Position numbers and translations under genes: made by a program. Below, piece after piece: positions 52,127-60,103 of a DNA stretch of 64,000 nucleotides (positions are counted from its first letter, which is position 1; each line of letters opens with the position of its first letter). This DNA comes from Halopiger djelfimassiliensis. Lineage in GTDB: Archaea > Halobacteriota > Halobacteria > Halobacteriales > Natrialbaceae. The notes beneath the pieces were generated by a model. It did no database searches. It was not told where the DNA came from and saw only the letters and a program-made list of their open reading frames with translations. The DNA lies in the NCBI RefSeq assembly GCF_000455365.1, contig NZ_HG315685.1:927827-991826 (forward strand), given 5' to 3'.

Positions 52127-52555
52127 ATGGACGCCGTCGATCACATCAACGTCGACGTCGACGATCTCGAGGCCTGTTACGCGTTCTACCGGGACGTTCT
52201 CGGACTCGAGGTGCGGCGGGAGCCGTCGGCGTTTCAGGGCGACCACGCGATGTTTCAGGTCGGCGAAACGGTGGTCACGCTGGTCGAAACCGGTCGCGCC
52301 GACGGCTGGGACGAGCGCGGACTCGATCACCCGCTCGACAAGGCACACGTCGCCTTCGAGACGGGTCGCAGCGACTACGAGCGGGTAATGGCCGCCCTCG
52401 ACGACCAGTTCCCGAATCAGGGGCCGTACGACTGGGGCGAGTTCGAGGGCTTTTATTTCCTCGATCCGAGCGGCAACCTGCTCGAGGTGATCACTTCCGA
52501 GTCGCCGGCCGGCGAGCGGGATCGGCCGCTGCTTACGCACGCCGACGTCGAGTAA
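52127..52555 (+). CDS. VOC-family (glyoxalase/extradiol-dioxygenase fold) protein
   Basis: A 142-residue protein with one VOC module pair: DHINVDVDDLEACYAFYRDVLGLEVRRE (~5-32) and AHVAFETGRSDYERVMAAL ... GFYFLDPSGNLLEVIT (~75-125). Candidate metal ligands are His5, His75-region and Glu in LLEVIT. It starts 4 bp after the third substrate-binding-fold gene and is the last gene of the run. VOC proteins are isomerases, lyases or ring-cleaving dioxygenases; the neighbours hint at organic-acid or aromatic metabolism (inference). Confidence 0.85.
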   Translation: MDAVDHINVDVDDLEACYAFYRDVLGLEVRREPSAFQGDHAMFQVGETVVTLVETGRADGWDERGLDHPLDKAHVAFETGRSDYERVMAALDDQFPNQGPYDWGEFEGFYFLDPSGNLLEVITSESPAGERDRPLLTHADVE

Positions 52556-52590
52556 AATCCGGCCGGGTGCCGGGGACGCTCCATCGAAGC

Positions 52591-52983
52591 TTACAGTTCC
52601 TCGATGACCGCGACGTTCCCGCTTTCGGAGACCGCAACCACGGTGGTCGCCTCACACGCTTCGATCATCTCCCCGGCGGAATCGGCGGCCTTCTCGTGGG
52701 TTTCGATCTCCTCGAGCGGGTCGTCGCCCTCGATCGGGCCGCATTTCACGCCGGCCGTGTTCGTCCCCAGCGACATCACGGTGATCGTCCCGTCGGGGTC
52801 GATTCGCAGGTCGGCGGTCGGCGGTCGCTCCAGCCCGTCGACCACGTTGTCGACCTCGTCTTCGGCTTTTTCCTCCAGTTGGTCGCCGGTCTGCTCGACG
52901 ACCTCGGAGGCCTCGAGACACCCGGCGAGCGGAGCGACGCCGGCCAGTGCACCTATCCGTCGAAGGACGTTGCGTCGGTTCAT
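52591..52983 (-). CDS. Small Tat lipoprotein of unknown function
   Basis: A 130-residue lipoprotein: leader MNRRNVLRRIGALAGVAPLAGC (twin arginine and lipobox, Cys22), acidic helix (SEVVEQTGDQLEEKAEDEVDN), then a beta-rich part with one Cys pair candidate (AGVKCGPIEG, MIEACEATTV). Not recognised. It is encoded convergent to the VOC gene, which ends 35 bp away. Confidence 0.65.
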   Translation of the reverse strand: MNRRNVLRRIGALAGVAPLAGCLEASEVVEQTGDQLEEKAEDEVDNVVDGLERPPTADLRIDPDGTITVMSLGTNTAGVKCGPIEGDDPLEEIETHEKAADSAGEMIEACEATTVVAVSESGNVAVIEEL

Positions 52984-53320
52984 TTTCTAATAGTTGCTGA
53001 CTTCCGGTCTCGCCGAGACGGCCGCTCCCCGGCAGTTCGCGGATGGAACGGCATTCGATGCGTCTATTGATCAAACTTATGGCAACTGTATTTCTGAAGT
53101 CGAATATTCCCGACGATTAAACGCTGATAGAGCAATAGTTGATATAGCAAATGTAGTATATTTATCCGGGTTGGCCGGATCCCGACCCGTCGGTGCGAAC
53201 GGGAACCGGATCGAGCACCCGTCGCACTGGGGACGCGACGACGACGGAACGCGAGCATCGAGACTCCACGAGGCGGGAATTCGCCCGTCGCTTTTACGCA
53301 CGCTCGACGAACGTCCGTCT
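52984..53320. other. Intergenic region with an AT-rich island
   Basis: No supportable gene in 337 bp. Positions ~53060-53165 are strikingly AT-rich (for example AATGTAGTATATTTATCC) against the surrounding ~65% GC. The start-proximal end holds CTTTTACG at 53290-53297, 24-31 bp before the mobA ATG, a TATA-like element for that gene. Confidence 0.6.
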
Positions 53321-53962
53321 ATGGCCCTCGAGACCGGACGGGACGAGCGGACGGGGCTCGTTCTCGCGGGCGGCTACTCAACCCGCTTCGGGGAGCGAGA
53401 CAAAGGCCTCGCCGACCTCGCCGGCACGCCGATGATCCGCCGGGTCGTCGATCGGATCGATCCCGTCGTCGGGACGGTCGTCGTCAACTGCCGCGAGGAA
53501 CAGGTCTCGCCGATCCGGACGACGCTTGCGGGCGGCCCGAACGTCTCGTTCGCGGTCGATCCGGTGCCCGATCGCGGACCGATGGCCGGCATCCTGACCG
53601 GGCTTTGCGCGGCCGCAACCGAGTACACGTTCGTCGTCGCGTGTGATATGCCGTTCGTCGATCCCGACCTCGTGGCCTTCCTCTTCGATCGGGCGGCCGG
53701 CCACGACGCCGCGGTTCCGCGGGTTGACGATGGGTGGCTGCAGACGACTCAGGCAGTCTATCGGACCGCCCCGATGGCGAGGGCCTGTGAGCGCGCCATC
53801 GAACGCGGCAACCGGCGGATCGACGATCCGCTCTGTGACCTCGATTACGTCGTCGTCGGGGAGTCGGCGATACGCGAACACGCGGCCCTCGAAACGTTCG
53901 AGAACGTCAACACTCCCGAGGAGTTCGAGCGAGCAGCCGACCGACTCGAGCGGGAGGGCTGA
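53321..53962 (+). CDS. mobA: Molybdenum cofactor guanylyltransferase
   Basis: Cytoplasmic nucleotidyltransferase of 213 residues that adds GMP to molybdopterin to give the bis-MGD-type cofactor. The GTP-binding signature GLVLAGGYSTRFGERDKGLADLAG is at ~11-34; DRGPMAGILTGL and FVVACDMPFVDPDLVAFLF (metal Asp) follow. The C-terminal NVNTPEEFERA motif is typical. ATG 53321 is fixed by a TATA-like element 24-31 bp upstream. It implies molybdoenzymes elsewhere, possibly partners of the 22365 Fe-S protein. Confidence 0.92.
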   Translation: MALETGRDERTGLVLAGGYSTRFGERDKGLADLAGTPMIRRVVDRIDPVVGTVVVNCREEQVSPIRTTLAGGPNVSFAVDPVPDRGPMAGILTGLCAAATEYTFVVACDMPFVDPDLVAFLFDRAAGHDAAVPRVDDGWLQTTQAVYRTAPMARACERAIERGNRRIDDPLCDLDYVVVGESAIREHAALETFENVNTPEEFERAADRLEREG

Positions 53963-54016
53963 CGCCGCTTGCCTCCTCGCCACATTTTAACAACTGTCTC
54001 TACCGTGTGTAGTCTC

Positions 54017-55246
54017 ATGACACCACCCTCCTCGAACGGTCGCGGGTCCGCGTTCCGGTTCGAGTACGAACCGCCGACGATCAGGGTCGGCGTCGGTTGC
54101 GTCGCGGCTCTCGGGGCCGAACTCGAGCGACGGGGACTCGAGCGTGCGCTCGTCGTCTGTGGCTCGACTGTCGGGGACACGCCCGCCGTGATCGATCCGG
54201 TCACGGTCGGCCTCGGCGATCGGCTGGCCGGCGTCTTCGACGAGACGACGCCGGCGAAACGGCTCGCGACGGCGTTCGACGGGCTCGAGCGACTCCGCGC
54301 GGAGAACGCGGACGTGCTCGTGAGCCTGGGTGGCGGCAGCAGTTTGGACGTCGCGAAGGTGATCAGTGCCCTCTCGGCGAGCGATCGGTCGCCCGCCGGG
54401 ATCGCTTCGGCGTTCGCCGAAACGGGGACGATCACCGTCCCCGACGAGGGGCTGGTTCCGATCGTCGCGATTCCGACGACGCTTGCCGGGGCCGACCTCT
54501 CGCAGGTGGCCGGCGTCACCGTCGCGCCGGAGTCGGGACTCGTCGAGGAAGCGCACAACGGCGGCGTCGCCGATCCCCGGCTGATGCCCGCGGCCGCGTG
54601 TTACGACCCGGAACTGGTCGCGACCACGCCCGAATCAGTGCTGGCCGGCTCCGCGATGAACGGGTTCGACAAGGGCCTCGAGACGATCTACGCCAGCAAC
54701 GCGACTCCGATCACCGATGCGACGGCGACGCGGGGTCTCCGGACCCTCGTCGACGGGCTTGCCGCGTTCGGCGACGGAAAGCGAGATACCGGAACCTTCG
54801 AGACGCTGCTCGAGGGGATCGTCCTCGTTCAGTACGGCATCTCGCGGCCCGGAGAAACGACCCTGTCGATCATCCACGCGTTCGGTCACGGTCTCACACG
54901 GGGGTACGATCTCCAGCAGGGCACCGCTCACGCGGTCGTCGCCCCGCACGTCCTCGAGTACCTCTTCGAGCGGGAAGGCGTGGACGCACGCCCTGCCGTC
55001 CTCGCCGCGGCGCTCGGCGTCGCCGAAACCCCCGGCGATCCCGCCGATCCGGTCGTCGACGCCGTCCGCGAGGTTCGGGACACACTCGGACTCCCCGCCC
55101 GCCTCCGCGACGTTTCCGGCCCCGATCCGGAAGCGTTCGACGCGGTTGCGAACGCGATCCTCGAAGACCGGTTCATGGCGAACGCGCCGCCGGGACTGGC
55201 TCCGTCCGCGACGGAAATCGAGGACGTTCTCGAGCGAGCGTGGTAG
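54017..55246 (+). CDS. Iron-containing alcohol dehydrogenase family protein with altered metal site
   Basis: A 409-residue type-III alcohol dehydrogenase-like protein. The NAD(P) motif LVSLGGGSSLDVAKVISAL (~97-115) and IPTTLAGADLSQVAGVT are present. The first metal pair, normally D-x3-H in a GMDAxxHxxE context, reads AMNGFDKGLETIY, so both positions differ (Asn and Lys). The second pair is kept in IIHAFGHGLTRGYDLQQGTAHAVVAPHVLEY. It most resembles maleylacetate-reductase-like members. Activity may be metal-independent or lost; inference. It starts 54 bp after mobA. Confidence 0.75.
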   Translation: MTPPSSNGRGSAFRFEYEPPTIRVGVGCVAALGAELERRGLERALVVCGSTVGDTPAVIDPVTVGLGDRLAGVFDETTPAKRLATAFDGLERLRAENADVLVSLGGGSSLDVAKVISALSASDRSPAGIASAFAETGTITVPDEGLVPIVAIPTTLAGADLSQVAGVTVAPESGLVEEAHNGGVADPRLMPAAACYDPELVATTPESVLAGSAMNGFDKGLETIYASNATPITDATATRGLRTLVDGLAAFGDGKRDTGTFETLLEGIVLVQYGISRPGETTLSIIHAFGHGLTRGYDLQQGTAHAVVAPHVLEYLFEREGVDARPAVLAAALGVAETPGDPADPVVDAVREVRDTLGLPARLRDVSGPDPEAFDAVANAILEDRFMANAPPGLAPSATEIEDVLERAW

Positions 55247-55271
55247 TCCGAAGGCGGCCGCCGACGGGCCG

Positions 55272-56015
55272 TCACCGCTCCGAACCGTCGACGTACGACG
55301 GTCGTTCGGCGTAGGCGATCGGGTCGCGGACGCCGATCCGCTGGAACGCCTGCAGACGGAAGGCACACGCGTCGCAGGTCCCGCAGGCGGGTTCGTTCTC
55401 GCGGTAGCAACTCCAGGTGTGTTCGTAGGGGACCTCGAGTCCGACGCCGTGGTCGGCGATCTCGGTCTTGGACCAGTCGACGAACGGCGCTTCGATCGTG
55501 ATGTCCGTCTCGGGTTTCGTGCCGACGTCGACGACCCGCTCGAAGGCCTCGAAGAACTCGGGTCGACAGTCGGGATACCCCGAGAAATCCTCGCTGTGGG
55601 CCCCGATGAACACCGCGTCACAGTCGTTGGCCTCGGCGTAGGAGACGGCCATCGCGAGCAGGTTCGCGTTCCGGAACGGAACGTACGAGGTCGGCACGTC
55701 GTCGCTCTCCATGTCCGCGTCCGCGACGGCCAACTCCTCGTCGGTGAGGCTCGAGGCCCCGATCGCCGAGAGATGTCCCGTCTCGATCCGCAGGAAGTCG
55801 GCGACGTCGAGTTCGTCGGCGAGTCGGCGGGCACACTCGAGTTCGCGGGATTCGGTCCGCTGGCCGTAGGAGGTGTGCAGGGCATAGAGGTCGTAGCCCC
55901 GGTCGCGGGCCTCGTAGGCGGCGGTGGCGCTGTCCATGCCGCCCGAGAGGAGGACGACGGCGCGGTCGTCGGTCGATTCGTCGGTCGTGGCGTCGGAAGG
56001 GGTTGTGTCACTCAT
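55272..56015 (-). CDS. queC: 7-cyano-7-deazaguanine synthase QueC
   Basis: Cytoplasmic ATP-dependent enzyme of 247 residues converting 7-carboxy-7-deazaguanine to preQ0. The PP-loop is VVLLSGGMDSATAAYEA, with YVPFRNANLLAMAVSYAEA and the zinc-binding cysteines CYRENEPACGTCDACAFR at the C-terminus. A Thr/Ser/Asp-rich N-terminal tail precedes the core. Last gene of queD-queE-queC; in archaea preQ0 goes to archaeosine at tRNA position 15. Confidence 0.95.
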   Translation of the reverse strand: MSDTTPSDATTDESTDDRAVVLLSGGMDSATAAYEARDRGYDLYALHTSYGQRTESRELECARRLADELDVADFLRIETGHLSAIGASSLTDEELAVADADMESDDVPTSYVPFRNANLLAMAVSYAEANDCDAVFIGAHSEDFSGYPDCRPEFFEAFERVVDVGTKPETDITIEAPFVDWSKTEIADHGVGLEVPYEHTWSCYRENEPACGTCDACAFRLQAFQRIGVRDPIAYAERPSYVDGSER

Positions 56016-56022
56016 CGTCGGA

Positions 56023-56799
56023 TCACGTCTCCGGTGCGTCGTTCCAGAGATCGACGTGGAGTCGCGGCGTGTAGCGGTAGCCGTACTCCATCGCGAGGTC
56101 GGCGACCCGGGAGCGGGTCTCCGCGAGTCGGTTACGGGTCGCCCCTTCGGGCATCAGGAGGACGTCCTCGTCGCGGATCGGAACGGTGGCCTCGTCCCGA
56201 AGGGTCCCGAGTAACGCCTCGAGTTCCGGCATATCGTCCGCGTCGGTGACGACGAACTTGAGCTGGAACTCGTACGTTTCGACCAGCCGAGCGAGCGAAT
56301 CGATGTCGATGCGGTCGCTCTCGTGGCGGTCCTCCAACCGGCTCGCGTCGGCGTCGTCCGGCGCGCGCTCCGGCGTCGGCGTGCTACTTTCCAGTTTCGG
56401 GCTCACCGATGCGAGATCGATCGGCGCGTCGCGGTAGATCGTGCCGTTGGTCTCGACGGTGGTGTGGTAGCCGCGATCGTCGAGCGCCTCGAGCAACGCG
56501 ACGCTTTCCTCGTGGAGCAGCGGTTCGCCGCCGGTGAGGACGACGTGATCGGCACCGTGGGACTCGACTTCGCTGAGGATCTCGTCGAGGTCCATCCAGG
56601 CGTGAGTCGGTTCCCAGGACGTGTGATAGGAGTCACAGAACCAACACCGGAGGTTACAGCCGCTGGTACGGACGAACACCGACGGGACGCCGGCGAGCGT
56701 TCCCTCCCCCTGCAGGGAGTAAAACAGTTCGTTGATCGGGAGTCCGGTCGCTTCGCGGTCGGCGACAGCCTCCCGATCGACGGAGTCGGAAACCGGCAT
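56023..56799 (-). CDS. queE: 7-carboxy-7-deazaguanine synthase QueE
   Basis: Radical-SAM enzyme of 258 residues that rearranges carboxytetrahydropterin to the deazapurine. The cluster motif is CNLRCWFC (C-x3-C-x2-C) after LFYSLQGEGTLAGVPSVFVRTSG; VVLTGGEPLLHEESVALLEAL is the glycine-rich SAM motif. A ~40-residue insert (LESSTPTPERAPDDADAS) is haloarchaea-like. ATG 56799 starts just after the queD stop; an upstream in-frame GTG at 56820 overlaps queD by 20 bp. Confidence 0.93.
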   Translation of the reverse strand: MPVSDSVDREAVADREATGLPINELFYSLQGEGTLAGVPSVFVRTSGCNLRCWFCDSYHTSWEPTHAWMDLDEILSEVESHGADHVVLTGGEPLLHEESVALLEALDDRGYHTTVETNGTIYRDAPIDLASVSPKLESSTPTPERAPDDADASRLEDRHESDRIDIDSLARLVETYEFQLKFVVTDADDMPELEALLGTLRDEATVPIRDEDVLLMPEGATRNRLAETRSRVADLAMEYGYRYTPRLHVDLWNDAPET

Positions 56800-56800
56800 C

Positions 56801-57274
56801 TCAGGGTCGATAGCCTCCACAGAGTTCGCTCGTTTCGTTGATCTGTACTCCGATATCGGTGACGGTGTCGGGAAGTGCGTCCGCGAGTTTCGATTCGAGG
56901 ACGACGCTCATCACTTCAGCCGTCGGCGGGTGGTCGAGGACGACGACGGCGTCGGCGTCGCCGGCCGCCTCGAACGCCTCGATCAGGGGATCGCCCCGCT
57001 CGAGCAGGAACATGTGATCCCACTCGGAGATTACGTCGGTAATATCTCCCTTGTCGGCGATCCATCCGTCCGCGGTCAGTGTTCCCTCGACCGTGACGGC
57101 GACCTCGTAGTTGTGGCCGTGTGGCCGCGAGCACTTGCCGTCGTGGTGTCGAATGCGGTGCCCTGCGCTGATCCTGATCGGCCGGTCGTGACCGATCCGA
57201 AGGACGCGTCGCGTCCCGACGACCGACTCGTCGGCCGCGCTCTGATGATCCGGATACGTACCGTGGTCAGTCAT
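56801..57274 (-). CDS. queD: 6-carboxy-tetrahydropterin synthase QueD
   Basis: Cytoplasmic enzyme of 157 residues using dihydroneopterin triphosphate. ISAGHRIRHHDGKCSRPHGHNYEVAV carries the zinc histidines and catalytic Cys; SEWDHMFLLERGDP and the C-terminal VQINETSELCGGYRP fit the family. A TATA-like ACTTAAG at 57297-57303 lies 23-29 bp upstream of ATG 57274 and probably drives queD-queE-queC. Confidence 0.93.
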   Translation of the reverse strand: MTDHGTYPDHQSAADESVVGTRRVLRIGHDRPIRISAGHRIRHHDGKCSRPHGHNYEVAVTVEGTLTADGWIADKGDITDVISEWDHMFLLERGDPLIEAFEAAGDADAVVVLDHPPTAEVMSVVLESKLADALPDTVTDIGVQINETSELCGGYRP

Positions 57275-57296
57275 ACTCGAGTATTCTCTTGAGATT

Positions 57297-57303
57297 ACTT
57301 AAG
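57297..57303 (-). promoter_or_regulatory. TATA-like element of the queDEC operon
   Basis: Reading CTTAAGT on the minus strand, 23-29 bp upstream of the queD ATG (57274); the only AT-rich patch there. Confidence 0.45.
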
Positions 57304-57424
57304 AATGACCGAACGGCCCCGTTCCTCCCGACGGGTGTGGCTGTGACCGCTTGCTCGTCATGGACCGGCGACTGTTCGGAACCTGTAGGGTTACGACCGC
57401 CGAAAAACGCCGCTACTCGGCCGA

Positions 57425-57781
57425 TTACTCCTCGAGTTGATCCTGCAGCCTGTTTTTGGCCTCAGTACGGCGCTTTTGTGAGAAGGTCGGCTCGTCGTCG
57501 GAGAAGTCGACCTCGATTTCGTCGAGCGTTCGCCGATAGATGTTCGTCCGTCGACCCTCTTCGGAGAGCTGTCGGCCTTCACAGGTCAGGAGACCGGCGT
57601 CGACGAGTTCTTCGATCCGTCGATAACAGGTCGCGATCGGGATTTCGATGTCTTCGCTCAACGCCTGTGCCGATTTCGGCGTCCCTGCAGCACAGAGGAT
57701 CTCGGCGCTGTACTTGCTGCCGAGCGCAGAGAGGACCGCAGTCGAATCCGATTCGTTCGATTCCGTCCGAGGACGAGACAT
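57425..57781 (-). CDS. Winged-helix (ArsR-like HTH_20) transcription regulator
   Basis: A 118-residue DNA-binding protein. The wHTH occupies ~15-70: VLSALGSKYSAEILCAAGTPKSAQALSEDIEIPIATCYRRIEELVDAGLLTCEGR. The rest (TNIYRRTLDEIEVDFSDDEP, KRRTEAKNRLQDQ) forms the second strand pair and a terminal helix, as in haloarchaeal regulators of this size. AATTATCAG lies upstream of ATG 57781. Target unknown; it is divergent from the CinA-like gene. Confidence 0.82.
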   Translation of the reverse strand: MSRPRTESNESDSTAVLSALGSKYSAEILCAAGTPKSAQALSEDIEIPIATCYRRIEELVDAGLLTCEGRQLSEEGRRTNIYRRTLDEIEVDFSDDEPTFSQKRRTEAKNRLQDQLEE

Positions 57782-57922
57782 TACCGAACCGTTTCAAATT
57801 ATCAGAATTGAATCTTGTGGTTATCGTGAGTGCCATTTTATACGACCTATTGGGAATTTGAGTGGTATGGCGGGCTCGACCGGGACGAGACGCATTTGTG
57901 GTCCCGCCCCGAACGGTGCCGT

Positions 57923-58606
57923 ATGAACGTCGCGGTCGTAACGGTCGGAGACGAACTGCTTGCCGGACGGACGACGAACACGAACGCCACGTGGCTCTGT
58001 GAACGGTTGGCCGAACGCGGCGTCGCCGTCGAACGCGTCACCACGGTTCCGGACCGCGTCGCCGACATCGCACGCGTCGTCAACGAGTATCGCGCCGCGT
58101 ACGACGCCGTCATCGTTACGGGTGGACTCGGCCCCACCCACGACGACGTGACGATGGACGGCGTCGCCGCCGCGCTCGGGCGCGACCTCGAGGAACACGA
58201 GGCCGCCCTCGCCTGGCTCGCGGAGGATGGATACACGCGGGCCGATCTGACGGAGGGAACGACGGAACTGCCAGCCGGGTCGCGAGCACTGCACAACGAG
58301 GAGGGTGTCGCCCCCGGGGCGGCGCTCGAAGGCGTCTACGTCCTTCCGGGCGTCCCCGCGGAAATGAAAGCGATGTTCGAGACGATCGCTCCGGAGTTTT
58401 CGGGGACGCGGACCTATCGGGACGTCGTCGTCGCCGACGAACCGGAGAGTGCGCTGCTCGATCGCATCGAACGGCTCCGGACGGAGTTCGACGTGTCCGT
58501 CGGCAGCTATCCCGGCGACGGCGTCCGGATCGAGATCGAGAGCACGGACGAGACGACCGTGGCGGAGGCCGCCGCGTGGCTTCGCGAGCGCGTCGAAACC
58601 GCCTAA
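57923..58606 (+). CDS. CinA/MoaB-like molybdopterin-binding-domain protein
   Basis: Cytoplasmic protein of 227 residues with the MoCF-binding (CinA N-terminal) fold: VAVVTVGDELLAGRTTNTNATWLCERLAERG (~3-33) and VIVTGGLGPTHDDVTMDGVAAALG (~62-85), then GVYVLPGVPAEMKAMFE. The CinA amidohydrolase domain is absent, as in many archaea. Possible roles are FAD or ADP-ribose pyrophosphatase or cofactor handling; unknown. ATG 57923 begins the conserved strand; the frame further upstream is part of the divergent promoter region. Confidence 0.82.
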   Translation: MNVAVVTVGDELLAGRTTNTNATWLCERLAERGVAVERVTTVPDRVADIARVVNEYRAAYDAVIVTGGLGPTHDDVTMDGVAAALGRDLEEHEAALAWLAEDGYTRADLTEGTTELPAGSRALHNEEGVAPGAALEGVYVLPGVPAEMKAMFETIAPEFSGTRTYRDVVVADEPESALLDRIERLRTEFDVSVGSYPGDGVRIEIESTDETTVAEAAAWLRERVETA

Positions 58607-58610
58607 CCGG

Positions 58611-58736
58611 CTATCGGTAGAGGTAGGCCAACCAGGCGACCGTAACGAGCAGGCTCAGGCCCAGCACACCCCAGCCGACCACGTCCATCGGTAGCTCCGA
58701 CCCCGTCTCGAGAATTCCGTGTGTGACTGCGTTCAT
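58611..58736 (-). CDS. 41-residue single-pass membrane protein
   Basis: A short gene with sequence MNAVTHGILETGSELPMDVV... followed by one hydrophobic helix (WGVLGLSLLVTVAWLAYL) ending YR. Codon use is haloarchaeal (GC at third positions), and it fits exactly between the CinA-like gene and the NAD-kinase-like gene on the other strand. Many haloarchaea carry similar tiny membrane proteins; function unknown. Confidence 0.55.
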   Translation of the reverse strand: MNAVTHGILETGSELPMDVVGWGVLGLSLLVTVAWLAYLYR

Positions 58737-58850
58737 AGTCGGCGATCCGTCCCCATCCCTCTTAGTTTTTCAGAAACCGGGCGACGTGTCGGCGGCCGAC
58801 GACGCCGAAACACCACACGGCTTTTGGCTCGACCCGGCTTACTGCGGGTC

Positions 58851-59966
58851 ATGGAGTCTCTCGGCGTCGTCGTCAACCCCATCGCGGGGATGGGTGGCCG
58901 GGTCGGACTGAAGGGGACCGACGGGAAACTCGAGGAAGCGCGTCGACGCGGTGCAAAACCGCGGGCCCCCGAACGAGCACGCGAGGCGATGCAGTCGCTC
59001 CATCGCCGGAACCCGGACGTAACCGTCTATACGGCGGCAGGCGTCATGGGTGCCTCCGCGGTCCGTGACGCCGGATACGAGCCAGTAGTCGTCTCCGATC
59101 CGGCCGACCGTTCGGACGAAGCAGCATCGAACTCCCGGGTCGATCCCGGAGACGCCGGCACGACCGCCGCCGACACGCGAGCGGCCGTGCGCTCGTTTCT
59201 CGAACGCGGGGTCGATCTCGTCTGTTTCGTCGGCGGCGACGGGACGGCCGTCGACGTCGCGACGGTACTCGAGGACGCCGACGACGGGACGCCGATGCTG
59301 GGCGTTCCGGCCGGCGTCAAGATCTACTCGTCGGTGTTCGCCGTCACGCCGGCTGATGCCGGCCGAATCGCCGCCGAATTCGACCGCGTCGAATCCCGCG
59401 AAGTAAACGACATCGACGAGGACGCCTACCGCGAAGGGGAGGTTCGGACGAGACTCGAGGCCGTCGTCCCGGTGCCGGTCGCGCCGAACGTCCAGTCGAG
59501 CAAGCAGGTTTCGAACGGGAACGTCGACTCGCTGGCGTCGGGGTACGCCCGCGAAGTCGAACCCGATCGAACGTACGTCTTCGGTCCCGGCAGCACCGTC
59601 GGCGCGATCGAGGCCGAACTGGGAATCGACCCCTCGCCGCTCGGCGTCGACGTCTGGCGGGATGGCGATGTACTCGCCCGGGACGCGGCGGAGGCGGACA
59701 TCCTCGCGGCCCTCGTGGATCCGGTTACGATCGTCGTCTCGCCGATCGGCGGACAGGGATTTATTTTCGGACGGGGAAATCACCAGATCTCCCCGCCGGT
59801 CATCGAACGCGCCGACGAGATCGACGTCGTGGCATCCGGGGCGAAACTCGACGATATCGATGCGTTACGGGTCGACACCGACGACGAGACGATCGACGAG
59901 CGACTCCGGGGCTGGCAACAGGTCCGGACCGGCCGGTTTACCACGCAACTCGTGAAAGTCGTCTGA
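58851..59966 (+). CDS. ATP-NAD kinase-like protein
   Basis: Cytoplasmic protein of 371 residues. The N-terminus LGVVVNPIAGMGGRVGLKGTDG and the motif LVCFVGGDGTAVDVATVL (~122-140) are the NAD/diacylglycerol-kinase GGDG signature. PMLGVPAGVKIYSSVFAVTP and TIVVSPIGGQGFIFGRGNHQISPPVI complete the predicted archaeal ATP-NAD kinase (COG3199-type). Its exact substrate is unproven. ATG 58851 begins the conserved strand. Confidence 0.82.
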   Translation: MESLGVVVNPIAGMGGRVGLKGTDGKLEEARRRGAKPRAPERAREAMQSLHRRNPDVTVYTAAGVMGASAVRDAGYEPVVVSDPADRSDEAASNSRVDPGDAGTTAADTRAAVRSFLERGVDLVCFVGGDGTAVDVATVLEDADDGTPMLGVPAGVKIYSSVFAVTPADAGRIAAEFDRVESREVNDIDEDAYREGEVRTRLEAVVPVPVAPNVQSSKQVSNGNVDSLASGYAREVEPDRTYVFGPGSTVGAIEAELGIDPSPLGVDVWRDGDVLARDAAEADILAALVDPVTIVVSPIGGQGFIFGRGNHQISPPVIERADEIDVVASGAKLDDIDALRVDTDDETIDERLRGWQQVRTGRFTTQLVKVV

Positions 59967-60070
59967 ACTTCGGTGATCGGTTACTCCGCCAGTACCTGTG
60001 AGTATACTTCCATATTTGGCCGTCTCCTGATCATATAATCTCATGGGAGGAACATAATGACCGTATAGTC

Positions 60071-60078
60071 AATATTAA
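60071..60078 (+). promoter_or_regulatory. TATA-like element of the PhoU-type regulator gene
   Basis: AATATTAA 26-33 bp before ATG 60104. The 100 bp upstream are unusually AT-rich (CATATAATCTCATG, AACATAATGACCGTATAG) and may hold additional operators. Confidence 0.55.
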
Positions 60079-60103
60079 GGCTGTCTCCCGCATACGGACC
60101 GGC

